Below are positions 30,629 to 37,495 of a DNA stretch of 54,879 nucleotides, one piece after another. This DNA is from a virus, in IMG/VR virus record IMGVR_UViG_3300036831_000090, positions 1 to 54,879 of that record; one strand, written 5' to 3'. Position numbers and translations under genes: made by a program. Below the pieces are notes generated by a model. It was given only the letters and a program-made list of their open reading frames with translations, was not told where the DNA came from and made no database searches. Position 1 is the stretch's first letter, and each line of letters begins with the position of its first letter.

Positions 30629-30798
30629 ACGAAAACGAGATTTCCAGAAGACTGATGGCGCTCGTCGAACTGAAGCGGCCGGAATACCCGCGACTGACGG
30701 CGCACTACTTTATCAAGCTGATTGTGCCGGAAGTATCGAAGATGCTCAAAGAGTCGGCGGCGGAAGAACGCCGCCGGAGGCCAACGGTGCAGGAGTAG
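30625..30798 (+). CDS. Small helical protein
   Basis: 57 residues, with a central hydrophobic stretch (HYFIKLIVPEVSKML) between charged helices, and a very basic C-terminal end. ATGA overlap with the preceding gene. Function unknown. Confidence 0.5.
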   Translation: MNENEISRRLMALVELKRPEYPRLTAHYFIKLIVPEVSKMLKESAAEERRRRPTVQE

Positions 30799-30810
30799 CC
30801 AGTTCCGGAG

Positions 30811-30894
30811 ATGCTGAACTCCGAGCGCGAGACGGAGCAGCAACAACGACGGTCGCGGTCCCGACGACGCTCCAAAGAATCGGGCACCTATTGA
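30811..30894 (+). CDS. Possible small arginine-rich peptide
   Basis: 27 residues (MLNSERETEQQQRRSRSRRR then SKESGTY) starting right after CCGGAG. Extremely basic and probably disordered. No RBS spacing typical of the other genes, so it may be non-coding. Confidence 0.3.
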   Translation: MLNSERETEQQQRRSRSRRRSKESGTY

Positions 30895-30921
30895 GGCGAT
30901 TTAAGCGATCGAAAGCGGCAG

Positions 30922-31005
30922 GATGATGCAAAGTGGCTTGGAAAATAGATCGTCGCTCGGCTACCAGCCCGCTTTGCGGGAATCGGCATTCTGGAGGGTG
31001 TTTTG
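30922..31005 (+). CDS. Possible small peptide before the nuclease gene
   Basis: 27 residues from ATG 30922 (MMQSGLENRSSLGYQPAL onward), stop overlapping the TTG start of the nuclease gene. Overlap supports coding; composition is not decisive. Confidence 0.35.
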
Positions 31006-31353
31006 AAGCGTTCGAAGACCAAGCGACCAGCCTACATTCTCATGGAGACCTACTTCCGAGAGTTGGGAATCGCTTATGCGGAAGAATGGAAGTTTTCGTC
31101 CCAACGCAAATGGCGTTTCGACTACGCTTTTACGTTGTTTGGACCTCGGCGACTGTTCGGCGTCGAAATCGAGGGCGGTTCGTGGGTTCAGGGGCGCCAC
31201 ACCCGCGGCAAGGGATTTCAGGACGACCTCGAGAAGTACCAAGAAGCAGCGGTTCTCGGATGGGTAGTCCTGCGATTTTCGACGCAAGATGTCTTGAACG
31301 GGCGGGCGAAAGACGTGATCAAGCGGGCGATCCGCTATCAACTGGAAGGGTGA
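31003..31353 (+). CDS. PD-(D/E)xK-type nuclease
   Basis: 116 residues from TTG 31003 after GGAGGGTGTT. Active-site pattern RFDYAF (Asp40) followed by GVEIEGG (Glu55, Glu57), with a downstream Q/E and a terminal helix. Small nucleases of this type act as resolvases or very-short-patch-like enzymes. It may process recombination or packaging intermediates together with the annealase. Neighbouring HNH nuclease is four bases downstream. Confidence 0.65.
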   Translation: MKRSKTKRPAYILMETYFRELGIAYAEEWKFSSQRKWRFDYAFTLFGPRRLFGVEIEGGSWVQGRHTRGKGFQDDLEKYQEAAVLGWVVLRFSTQDVLNGRAKDVIKRAIRYQLEG

Positions 31354-31356
31354 GGG

Positions 31357-31728
31357 ATGGCCTGGGCGAGATTTCGTACGATCGAGGCGGATGCTCTGAG
31401 GCTCGCGGCGCTGAAAAGCGGCAGATTCAAGAGCCGCAAATCCCGCATCGGGATCCGGCCCGACGGCACGGAGTTCGAGGACTTGGCCGGCGTCGACCGG
31501 GAACGGCGCCGACACGAAGTTTGGGTGCGGGCCGAGAACAAGTGCCAAGGTTGCGGAGCGTTTCTCTTTGAGCATCAGGGTGATTGGGACCACATCCGGT
31601 CGCGCGGCCGCGGCGGGGACGACTCGCTCGAAAATGGGCAGTGGCTGGGGAATAGATTCTCGGCGTGTCAGTGTCACATCAAGAAGCACGTTCGGGTGAT
31701 GCCGCTACGGCGAGCACGCGGGCAGTAG
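31357..31728 (+). CDS. HNH endonuclease
   Basis: 123 residues. Structural cysteines CQGCG (63, 66) and CQCH (104, 106, His107), catalytic DHIRSRGRGGDDS with Asp78-His79, and Asn93 in LENGQWL. A short zinc-bound HNH fold, commonly a packaging or recombination endonuclease near the terminase, though here it lies in the replication block. Unrelated to the HNH at 18457. Confidence 0.75.
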   Translation: MAWARFRTIEADALRLAALKSGRFKSRKSRIGIRPDGTEFEDLAGVDRERRRHEVWVRAENKCQGCGAFLFEHQGDWDHIRSRGRGGDDSLENGQWLGNRFSACQCHIKKHVRVMPLRRARGQ

Positions 31729-31738
31729 GGGGTAGCGC

Positions 31739-32029
31739 ATGGGCGATGAATTCGAATGGCAACCTGCTCGATACAAAGGGCCGTGTCCTGATGAAAATAA
31801 GAACATTTATCGCCGAAAGACTATCTCTAAACCGAAAATTGGTCCGAAAAAGAGGATTGGATTCTTGATGCGAGTTCGGCCCGTAGAGCCTGCGCATAAT
31901 GTGGAAATTAAGTGCGGCGGCCGTCTGCTGCAAGTTCATCCCGACGACGTTGCCCGCGCTCTCGATCTAATTCCAGAAGAGGAGTATTCGGTATTTGTCT
32001 TATGTGAGCACCGAGTTTGCACGGATTAG
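31739..32029 (+). CDS. Hypothetical protein, 96 residues
   Basis: Starts MGDEFEWQPARYKGP, basic, with cysteines near the end (KCGG, CEHRVC). The local composition is more AT-rich than the flanking HNH gene. No recognised family. Confidence 0.5.
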   Translation: MGDEFEWQPARYKGPCPDENKNIYRRKTISKPKIGPKKRIGFLMRVRPVEPAHNVEIKCGGRLLQVHPDDVARALDLIPEEEYSVFVLCEHRVCTD

Positions 32030-32090
32030 CCGGGTCGCCACAGGAAGGCTAAAAGACGCAGTTAACGCAGCAACTAAGAGGAGTAACGAT

Positions 32091-32399
32091 ATGAAATCAG
32101 TGGTGATAATTTTTGGATTTCTCATTATGGGCATCGGCGTGTATCGACTGGCGAAGTTGGATGCCGACAGATACTATGCCGCTCGTCCTGTCGCGGCTCC
32201 GGTAGATTATCAAAAATCAGTGGGCCAATTCCCAATTCAAGTCGTTAAAGATGACGACCCGGAAGATCTCCTGTCTTTCATTTACGGATATGTAACTATT
32301 GCCTGCAGGAATGAGAACGAACGTGGAATGTGTGAGCTTCAAAAAGACATGGAAATAAGAATGCCTCACTTCATGTATGAACTTGCGCGTCATGAATGA
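32091..32399 (+). CDS. Small membrane-anchored protein
   Basis: 102 residues from ATG 32091 after AGAGGAGTAACG. An N-terminal hydrophobic segment (VVIIFGFLIMGIGV) could be a signal anchor, followed by a soluble acidic region with C and H residues. No lipobox. Function unknown. Confidence 0.5.
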   Translation: MKSVVIIFGFLIMGIGVYRLAKLDADRYYAARPVAAPVDYQKSVGQFPIQVVKDDDPEDLLSFIYGYVTIACRNENERGMCELQKDMEIRMPHFMYELARHE

Positions 32400-32472
32400 G
32401 TGGCGCAGCAACTAATCGGTTTTTAGTCCCACAGAGGCAACCCGTATTTGCAAGTGCGATGGAGGAGTGACG

Positions 32473-32961
32473 ATGAAGTTCTACTTGGACACTGAATTTA
32501 TCGAGGCGGGTCCTTATCGGCCCGTTCAATTAATCAGCATTGGATTGGTTTCTGAGAAAGGATCGACTCTTTACGCCGAGAGTTCGGAGTTTAATAGTGC
32601 CGACGCTAGTGAATGGGTGCTGGACAATGTGCTTCCACATCTCGGCAATCCCGAATCGCGTGAAAAGCTGGCATCAATCGGAGAGCGAATTAAGTGGTTT
32701 GTTAACGGGGAAAACGAGGGGAAGATAGAGTTCTGGGGATACTACGCAGATTATGATTGGGTTGTTTTCTGCCAGATTTTCGGAACGATGATGGACCTTC
32801 CCAAGGGTTTCCCAATGTATTGCCGAGACATTAAGCAGTTGTGCGATTCTCTCGGCAATCCAAAGTTACCAGAACAATCGAGCACTGAGCATAATGCGTT
32901 GAACGACGCACTGTGGAATAAAACGGCGCACGAGTTCCTGAATGAGCGGGGTCGCCACTGA
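32473..32961 (+). CDS. DEDDh exonuclease, RNase AS-like
   Basis: 162 residues from ATG 32473 after GGAGGAG. MKFYLDTEFIEAG gives Asp6 and Glu8, WGYYADYDW a further Asp, and EHNALNDALW the histidine and last Asp, matching the DEDDh exonucleases. The start closely resembles polyadenylate-specific 3' exoribonuclease (RNase AS). It could trim RNA ends or degrade host transcripts. A DNA exonuclease role is possible. Confidence 0.75.
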   Translation: MKFYLDTEFIEAGPYRPVQLISIGLVSEKGSTLYAESSEFNSADASEWVLDNVLPHLGNPESREKLASIGERIKWFVNGENEGKIEFWGYYADYDWVVFCQIFGTMMDLPKGFPMYCRDIKQLCDSLGNPKLPEQSSTEHNALNDALWNKTAHEFLNERGRH

Positions 32962-33022
32962 GATGCTAAATCCCAAGCGTTAGCGCACCCACCAAGAGCA
33001 CGAAGGAGGAGGTTTACGGACC

Positions 33023-33370
33023 ATGAGCGCCATTCGTGAGTTGAAAGCAAAGTATCCACATCCGGTGCGGGCTATTGGTGCCGATCTAGATTGCTATTGC
33101 GTGGGCGGAGCTTTCTGCTTGGAATTCGATAAAGAACTCTCCGAGGATCATCGGCACTTTCCAAACGCTTACGAGTTATTCCGATCCGTACTGAAGTTTC
33201 GTGAGTTAGAACGCGATCTCTTGCCAGATGCTGATTACGACAAGATGCTGGATCTGGCAGAGGGCGTCACGCAAGCCAATGACATCGGCAGTTTCACTGC
33301 AGCATGGAAGTTGCTAGGAAAACTGCTGACCGCTCGCGTTAGACAGGAATTTCCGCAGGGGCAGCCATGA
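33023..33370 (+). CDS. Hypothetical protein, 115 residues
   Basis: Starts MSAIRELKAKYPHP after GGAGGAGG. Cys-rich early segment (DCYCVGGAFCLEF) and a long helical middle. It overlaps the next gene by four bases (ATGA). No recognised family. Confidence 0.6.
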   Translation: MSAIRELKAKYPHPVRAIGADLDCYCVGGAFCLEFDKELSEDHRHFPNAYELFRSVLKFRELERDLLPDADYDKMLDLAEGVTQANDIGSFTAAWKLLGKLLTARVRQEFPQGQP

Positions 33371-33546
33371 GCGCCGACGAACGCGCCACACAAGCCGCTG
33401 GGCGAATAATCATACTTACAAACCCCACATCGATATGGAAATTCTGGCTTTGGAAGAAGTGTCGGAAAAATGTAGAAATATGTTACGTCCAAGATGAAGG
33501 GCCGATTGTTTTACTGTGGCCCATTGGAAGGAAGGTTCAGCCATGA
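33367..33546 (+). CDS. Small protein with duplicated MSADERA start
   Basis: 59 residues, MSADERATQAAG then a hydrophobic-aromatic middle. The first codons and upstream bases are nearly identical to those at 33543, so this may be a partial duplication. Coupled by ATGA to both neighbours. Confidence 0.45.
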   Translation: MSADERATQAAGRIIILTNPTSIWKFWLWKKCRKNVEICYVQDEGPIVLLWPIGRKVQP

Positions 33547-33716
33547 GCGCCGACGAACGCGCCGCCAAAGTTTCATCCGGGGAAGTTCGCCACCTAATAA
33601 AGTGCTACCAAAAGGATTTGCGTACCGAAACTCAGGCTTCGGAAACAGTTCGAGATTCCATAAGGAAGATGATTTCTATCTTGAAAGAACTTTTGACGCT
33701 GCGGAGGAAGCCATGA
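33543..33716 (+). CDS. Small helical protein with duplicated MSADERA start
   Basis: 57 residues, MSADERAAKVSSGEVRHLIK then a helical lysine-rich tail. Shares its translation start region with the gene at 33367 and overlaps the following gene by four bases. Function unknown. Confidence 0.5.
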   Translation: MSADERAAKVSSGEVRHLIKCYQKDLRTETQASETVRDSIRKMISILKELLTLRRKP

Positions 33717-34561
33717 GCAACGAGCCAGCCAAGCGGCACGAAAAGAAGCGGAGCGAATTCAATTCTCCCGCTGAATGGGAAGCCTATCTCGATTCGATGA
33801 GCGACAAGGGAGCCGCCGAGCCGATGGTGCTGTTGAGCCAGTTGGACGCAATTTTTAATGAGCGGGATAAGAAACGTGGCGGAATTGGTGACGATATACT
33901 CGCTGATCGCTGGACGATAAAACAGATACTTAACTTGCGAGAAGCCGCCAAGCAACCCGCACCGCCCGCGCCGGAATGCACCTGTCACCATTGCTGCGCC
34001 GCCTTGGAGTCGAACGATACCGCACCCTGTGATTGTGGTTGCAAAGTTCACATGCCCGCGCCGGAGCCGCCATCCGAGACGGTGAGCGGCACGTTCGAGG
34101 AATGGTGGGCCACTTACGATCCGAAGGACCACGCGGGAACGATGCAAATGTTACGGGATGCGTGGAATGCCGCCGCCCTCGCCCAGCGTCCCGCGCCAGC
34201 CGTTGTGCCGGTTTGCCCAACGTGCTGTGGAAGTGGTCTTGTACCCGCAATGTTCTCCGAGGCTTACATCAAACACGCGATGGAGGAAGTCTCGAAATAT
34301 CTTACGGATCACGGATTCCCTGCGAGTGGGACAACATGTCGCCGTGTTGTGGAAATCGCAATAGACAGCGGTTGCGTGCCTCACGCCGCGCCAGCCGTTG
34401 TGCCGATGTCGGTGGAGGATGCTGCCCGAGCCAAGGCAGCCGATACTTGGGGCCATGTGTTTCAAGGTCTCGATGAGCCATGTGGATGCACAGAACATCG
34501 CAAGTTATTTCAACGGATCGACGAAATCAGGCGAGTGGCGCATATCAAAGGGCTTGAGTAA
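33713..34561 (+). CDS. Hypothetical proline-rich, cysteine-rich protein
   Basis: 282 residues. Domains in order: acidic helical start (1-85), proline-rich linkers with repeated PAPAVVPV and HAAPAVVPM, a CTCHHCC/CDCGC cluster near residue 85-115, a GTFEEWWATYDPKDHAGTMQMLRDAWNAA segment and a CPTCCGSGL knuckle. This resembles modular accessory proteins of temperate phages. No catalytic motif; zinc binding is likely. Confidence 0.55.
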   Translation: MSNEPAKRHEKKRSEFNSPAEWEAYLDSMSDKGAAEPMVLLSQLDAIFNERDKKRGGIGDDILADRWTIKQILNLREAAKQPAPPAPECTCHHCCAALESNDTAPCDCGCKVHMPAPEPPSETVSGTFEEWWATYDPKDHAGTMQMLRDAWNAAALAQRPAPAVVPVCPTCCGSGLVPAMFSEAYIKHAMEEVSKYLTDHGFPASGTTCRRVVEIAIDSGCVPHAAPAVVPMSVEDAARAKAADTWGHVFQGLDEPCGCTEHRKLFQRIDEIRRVAHIKGLE

Positions 34562-34564
34562 GCG

Positions 34565-34714
34565 ATGCTGCTGGCGATTCAAGAGCGAGACGTGCCGGAT
34601 TCAGAAGGCGGCAATATCATTCGGCATGATGCTTGCGACAATGTGCGGATTCTGATTCGTGAGGCCATCCGCGCCCTCGCCGCTCCCGTTCCCGGTTCGC
34701 CGGAGGGGAAATGA
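34565..34714 (+). CDS. Small hypothetical protein
   Basis: 49 residues from ATG 34565, mixed composition, with an ILIREAIRALAAPVPG helix at the C-terminal end. The stop overlaps the ATG of the next mini-gene. Function unknown. Confidence 0.4.
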   Translation: MLLAIQERDVPDSEGGNIIRHDACDNVRILIREAIRALAAPVPGSPEGK

Positions 34715-34815
34715 GCGACATCGCCCGACAGTTACATGAGATTGCCAGTGCGCTTGGGAGCATCGCTGGGGCAATTATCGGTGCTGCGATAATCAGGGCG
34801 TTTTTCAACAAGTAG
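34711..34815 (+). CDS. Small amphipathic/membrane peptide
   Basis: 34 residues from ATG 34711 (ATGA overlap), MSDIARQLHEIASALGSIAG then a hydrophobic end. Could sit at the membrane. A short coupled gene; function unknown. Confidence 0.4.
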   Translation: MSDIARQLHEIASALGSIAGAIIGAAIIRAFFNK

Positions 34816-34823
34816 AGGAGTCG

Positions 34824-34979
34824 ATGCGCGCCCGACCCAAGATCAAGATTCGCAAGTGTCGGGGAGCGTGGTTTGTATTTATTCCCGGCGACATGCCCGA
34901 GATGCCGCGCTTCCGCGAGTTCCACCAGGCGCTCGACGCCGCGCTGTACGCTTTTTACCGGAACAAAGTTGAAAACTAA
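34824..34979 (+). CDS. Small basic protein
   Basis: 51 residues from ATG 34824 after AGAGGAG. Basic first 17 residues (MRARPKIKIRKCRGAW), then a mixed helical part. Function unknown. Confidence 0.5.
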   Translation: MRARPKIKIRKCRGAWFVFIPGDMPEMPRFREFHQALDAALYAFYRNKVEN

Positions 34980-34993
34980 CAAGGAGGAACCAA

Positions 34994-35524
34994 ATGTTCG
35001 GATACTACGCTTTGACGAAGCCGAAGTTGCACCGGGAACCTTTACTCTCAGCCGAGGAAATCACCACCAATGAACTGTCGGCGGAGTTGGGAGCGAAGGC
35101 GAGCAAAGTTTTTGGCTACAAAACACTGTCGACCGAGCTCTCGAAAAAAGAAAAATCGGACAAGGTAAAAGCATTCGTCGCCAAGGCGTTTGCCGAAATT
35201 GGCTTCGAGCCACTGTCGACCGATAAGGTGATCGAATACAAAGACTGGTACAGTCGGAAATACTCGTACTCAAACGATTATCCAACCGTGACCGTGCGCT
35301 GGGAAGCGGTTTGGCTCCAAAACTACACGTCGCCAGTTCCGGAGTTCGCGTTGTCTCGGGCAGTCGAACTCAAGGAAAAGTTTCCCACCGCCAACTTCGC
35401 CATCGAGCATCCCGTACTCGATAGTGTAATGAGCGACCCTTTTCTCGTGATGGCCTACGAGGGCGAGGTCTTCTATTTGGAGGTGTGGGAAGAACCGGCT
35501 TTCGAGGGCCGGAGAACCGTCTAA
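34994..35524 (+). CDS. Hypothetical protein, 176 residues
   Basis: Soluble alpha/beta protein with an early cluster of charged helices (residues 20-75) and an aromatic second half (SRKYSYSNDYPTVTVRWEAVW). GGAGGAACC precedes the ATG. It ends the rightward block, and its TAA overlaps the stop of the leftward gene. No recognised family. Confidence 0.55.
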   Translation: MFGYYALTKPKLHREPLLSAEEITTNELSAELGAKASKVFGYKTLSTELSKKEKSDKVKAFVAKAFAEIGFEPLSTDKVIEYKDWYSRKYSYSNDYPTVTVRWEAVWLQNYTSPVPEFALSRAVELKEKFPTANFAIEHPVLDSVMSDPFLVMAYEGEVFYLEVWEEPAFEGRRTV

Positions 35525-35883
35525 CTTCCCGGCTGAGTCTGAGCCTGCGTCTTCACGATCGGCAAAGCAGCCTTGACGGCGTTGACCGCGGCAGTGTCGA
35601 GTTCGACGTTGACCGCATCCGCCGAGGCTGCCGCCCCGAGCGCGTCGACCGCAGAGAGCGCCTTTGCGAACACTGCCTCGATGGCGGCCGCCACAACGTC
35701 CGAGCCAGGGTAGACCGCCGCGACAACCTTGTTCACGACGTTCTCGACGGCCGTAATTTCCGGCGCGAGAGCCTGTTCTTCACCGGCGGCCCACGTCAAT
35801 GCCGCTTTCAGTTCGGTGGCGCCCTTCACGAAAGCGTGCCCGACCTTTGCCAGATCCGTTTCCACCTGCACAAGAATCGACAT
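35521..35883 (-). CDS. Alanine-rich small protein at end of lysis cluster
   Basis: 120 residues from ATG 35883 with AGGAAGG upstream; an upstream in-frame ATG at 35901 is possible. Helical and alanine/valine-rich throughout (AAAIEAVFAKALSAVDALGA). No clear signal peptide. It is last in the leftward virion block. Function unknown. Confidence 0.5.
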   Translation of the reverse strand: MSILVQVETDLAKVGHAFVKGATELKAALTWAAGEEQALAPEITAVENVVNKVVAAVYPGSDVVAAAIEAVFAKALSAVDALGAAASADAVNVELDTAAVNAVKAALPIVKTQAQTQPGS

Positions 35884-35903
35884 GTAATCCGCCTTCCTCA
35901 TTT

Positions 35904-36206
35904 TCAGATTTTGCTGATGCTAACAAAATTCCCGAGTACGGAAGCAATTCCCTTGACGATGGCCAGCGCTTTCGGCGTCGGCTTCTTCAGTTCGTTTACT
36001 TCGTAGCTAACACCTGAATCCACGTCCTGAGTGGTCTGTTTAGCCGCTTCCATTTCTTCGGCGGCGTTGCCGATAAGCGTCCCGAGTTTACCCGCGAGCG
36101 GCGATAAATCAATCTGCAAAGCATGAAGCAGTAACCCAAGCGCCACGAGAGCGAACGCGGCGGCGAGTAGGACGATGATCTTTCCGACGAGCCAAATGAT
36201 CTTCAT
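35904..36206 (-). CDS. Single-span membrane protein in lysis cluster
   Basis: 100 residues from ATG 36206 (ATGA overlap with the lysozyme stop). Residues 4-34 are strongly hydrophobic (IIWLVGKIIVLLAAAFALVA), giving one transmembrane helix, then a polar tail. It is a candidate holin or spanin-type partner of the lysozyme; a single span leaves this open. Confidence 0.5.
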   Translation of the reverse strand: MKIIWLVGKIIVLLAAAFALVALGLLLHALQIDLSPLAGKLGTLIGNAAEEMEAAKQTTQDVDSGVSYEVNELKKPTPKALAIVKGIASVLGNFVSISKI

Positions 36207-36619
36207 GTTTCGTACCAAACTCCGGTGCGCATCTGCTGCGCGAGGCGTAGAGCGCGGGCTCCGACCTGTTTAGCCCAAATCGAGTCCAACATTTCCTGTG
36301 CCGCTAAGTCCCAAGTGCCGCGCGCAATCGCCGTCAGCATGGCCGGAAACTGATCGAGCCGATTGAAACCAATGTTAAACGTCATGTTAATAAGCACAGC
36401 TTGACGTACTTCATTGAGTGCAGGGAACCACGGCAGCCGGAGTTTGAGCGTGTCTTCGACGGCCTTGATGTCGTTCTGCAACAGGAAGTCGATCTCAGTG
36501 TCCGAGAGCCCAACGTCCGTAAGATTCCTTCCGACGCCGATACTAGTCTTGCCCACCGTGTCGGTGTAAGGAAACCGACGAACCCCTTCGTCCTGTCGGA
36601 TTTGAGTCACAACGTCCAT
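36203..36619 (-). CDS. T4-type lysozyme (endolysin)
   Basis: 138 residues. GH24 muramidase hydrolysing the glycan bonds of peptidoglycan to lyse the host. The catalytic pattern QDEGVRRFPYTDTVGKTSIG has Glu11 and Asp20 in the same positions as T4 lysozyme; residue 26 is Ser where T4 has Thr. Further LPWFPALNEVRQAVLINMTF NIGF follows. No signal peptide or SAR segment, so it needs a holin. It overlaps genes on both sides by a few bases. Confidence 0.85.
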   Translation of the reverse strand: MDVVTQIRQDEGVRRFPYTDTVGKTSIGVGRNLTDVGLSDTEIDFLLQNDIKAVEDTLKLRLPWFPALNEVRQAVLINMTFNIGFNRLDQFPAMLTAIARGTWDLAAQEMLDSIWAKQVGARALRLAQQMRTGVWYET

Positions 36620-36855
36620 CAGAGAGTCTTGGGCGGTTGCTGTCCAGCGGGACCGTCGGAGGCCTTCGAGCGGTTGTAGTTTGCCGCCAATGTGTTCGCG
36701 AACTTAAACGCGAATCGGTAAAACTTTCCGCTGGTCGCGTCGGGCATTTCGAGCGAGTCGATCACCGCGTTTAGAATGTGATAAAAACCCAATGTTAATG
36801 CGGTTAAAGTGGCTGGGTGAATCGCCAGGTAGTGCCAGGGATGGACTGGGGGCAT
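36619..36855 (-). CDS. Small conserved-looking protein before lysozyme
   Basis: 78 residues from ATG 36855 (TAATG with the previous gene) after GGAGGAAA. A mildly hydrophobic middle (ALTLGFYHILNAVIDSL) and a basic C-terminal segment (FKFANTLAANYNRSKAS). A possible lysis accessory or minor virion protein; no family recognised. Confidence 0.5.
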   Translation of the reverse strand: MPPVHPWHYLAIHPATLTALTLGFYHILNAVIDSLEMPDATSGKFYRFAFKFANTLAANYNRSKASDGPAGQQPPKTL

Positions 36856-37112
36856 TATTTCCTCCATGCGTCTTCTCGAAGCAGCTTGGCGTGAAGTTTG
36901 GCCTCGTCGAGTGTCGCTGCGGTCTCAATCTGCGTGGCAATCATGTGCAGCCACCGCCGTTGGTTCTGGCTATCAGATTCCTGCCGGAGCTTCCCGAGGT
37001 TATTCACGTCCTGTTTTGCTTTCGCAGTATCATTGCGCATGGTGGCGACAAATAAACCTGTACCGAAGACTAGCTGCGCTAAAACAATCAACAGTCCGAT
37101 TTCGATGGTCAT
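36855..37112 (-). CDS. Membrane-anchored coiled-coil protein in lysis cluster
   Basis: 85 residues from ATG 37112 (ATGA overlap). One N-terminal transmembrane helix (IGLLIVLAQLVFGTGLFVAT) followed by a charged coiled-coil-like tail. The shape fits an inner-membrane spanin or a holin; the outer-membrane spanin partner was not identified. Confidence 0.55.
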   Translation of the reverse strand: MTIEIGLLIVLAQLVFGTGLFVATMRNDTAKAKQDVNNLGKLRQESDSQNQRRWLHMIATQIETAATLDEAKLHAKLLREDAWRK

Positions 37113-37495
37113 GCCCGATCCGGCGGGAGTTGGGGATGCTGAAATCGGCGCTTCTGGCGTTCCTCCTCGATGCGGTGCATGGCCGCTTCTTTCCTCGATC
37201 GCGCTTCGCGCAGCATGTCCCACAGCATGAGTTTTCGGCCTTCGTCAGCCGCTTGCTTACTCATGGATGAACCGATGGCCTTCTCCTCGGCCTCGGCCTG
37301 GATGAATTGCACGTAGGGTTCGAACAGTTCGGAGAAGTCCTCGGCGCGCGGGATTCGCGGCCGCGCCATCCCGAGCCAAAATTCCGTCAGGAAGTCGTAA
37401 GCCGCGCCTCCGAGGACGTCGCTTGGGGTTTTGTTCTGTCCGCTGCGTTCGTCCAAGTTGCCCCCGTGGCCCTTGTGAGTTATTGAATCGTGCAA
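37109..37495 (-). CDS. Hypothetical protein between fibre and lysis genes
   Basis: 128 residues if it starts at TTG 37495 after TAGGATTT, overlapping the fibre stop by 16 bases; TTG 37456 would give 115. The N-terminal part holds a short soluble domain (VLGGAAYDFLTEFWLGMARP), then charged helices rich in E, R and K. Function unknown. Confidence 0.5.
   Translation of the reverse strand: MHDSITHKGHGGNLDERSGQNKTPSDVLGGAAYDFLTEFWLGMARPRIPRAEDFSELFEPYVQFIQAEAEEKAIGSSMSKQAADEGRKLMLWDMLREARSRKEAAMHRIEEERQKRRFQHPQLPPDRA

Noticed and set aside
30585-30926. 113-codon plus-strand frame overlapping small genes
   Set aside because: It conflicts with the coupled 47- and 57-residue genes and has a random G/A/R-rich composition.
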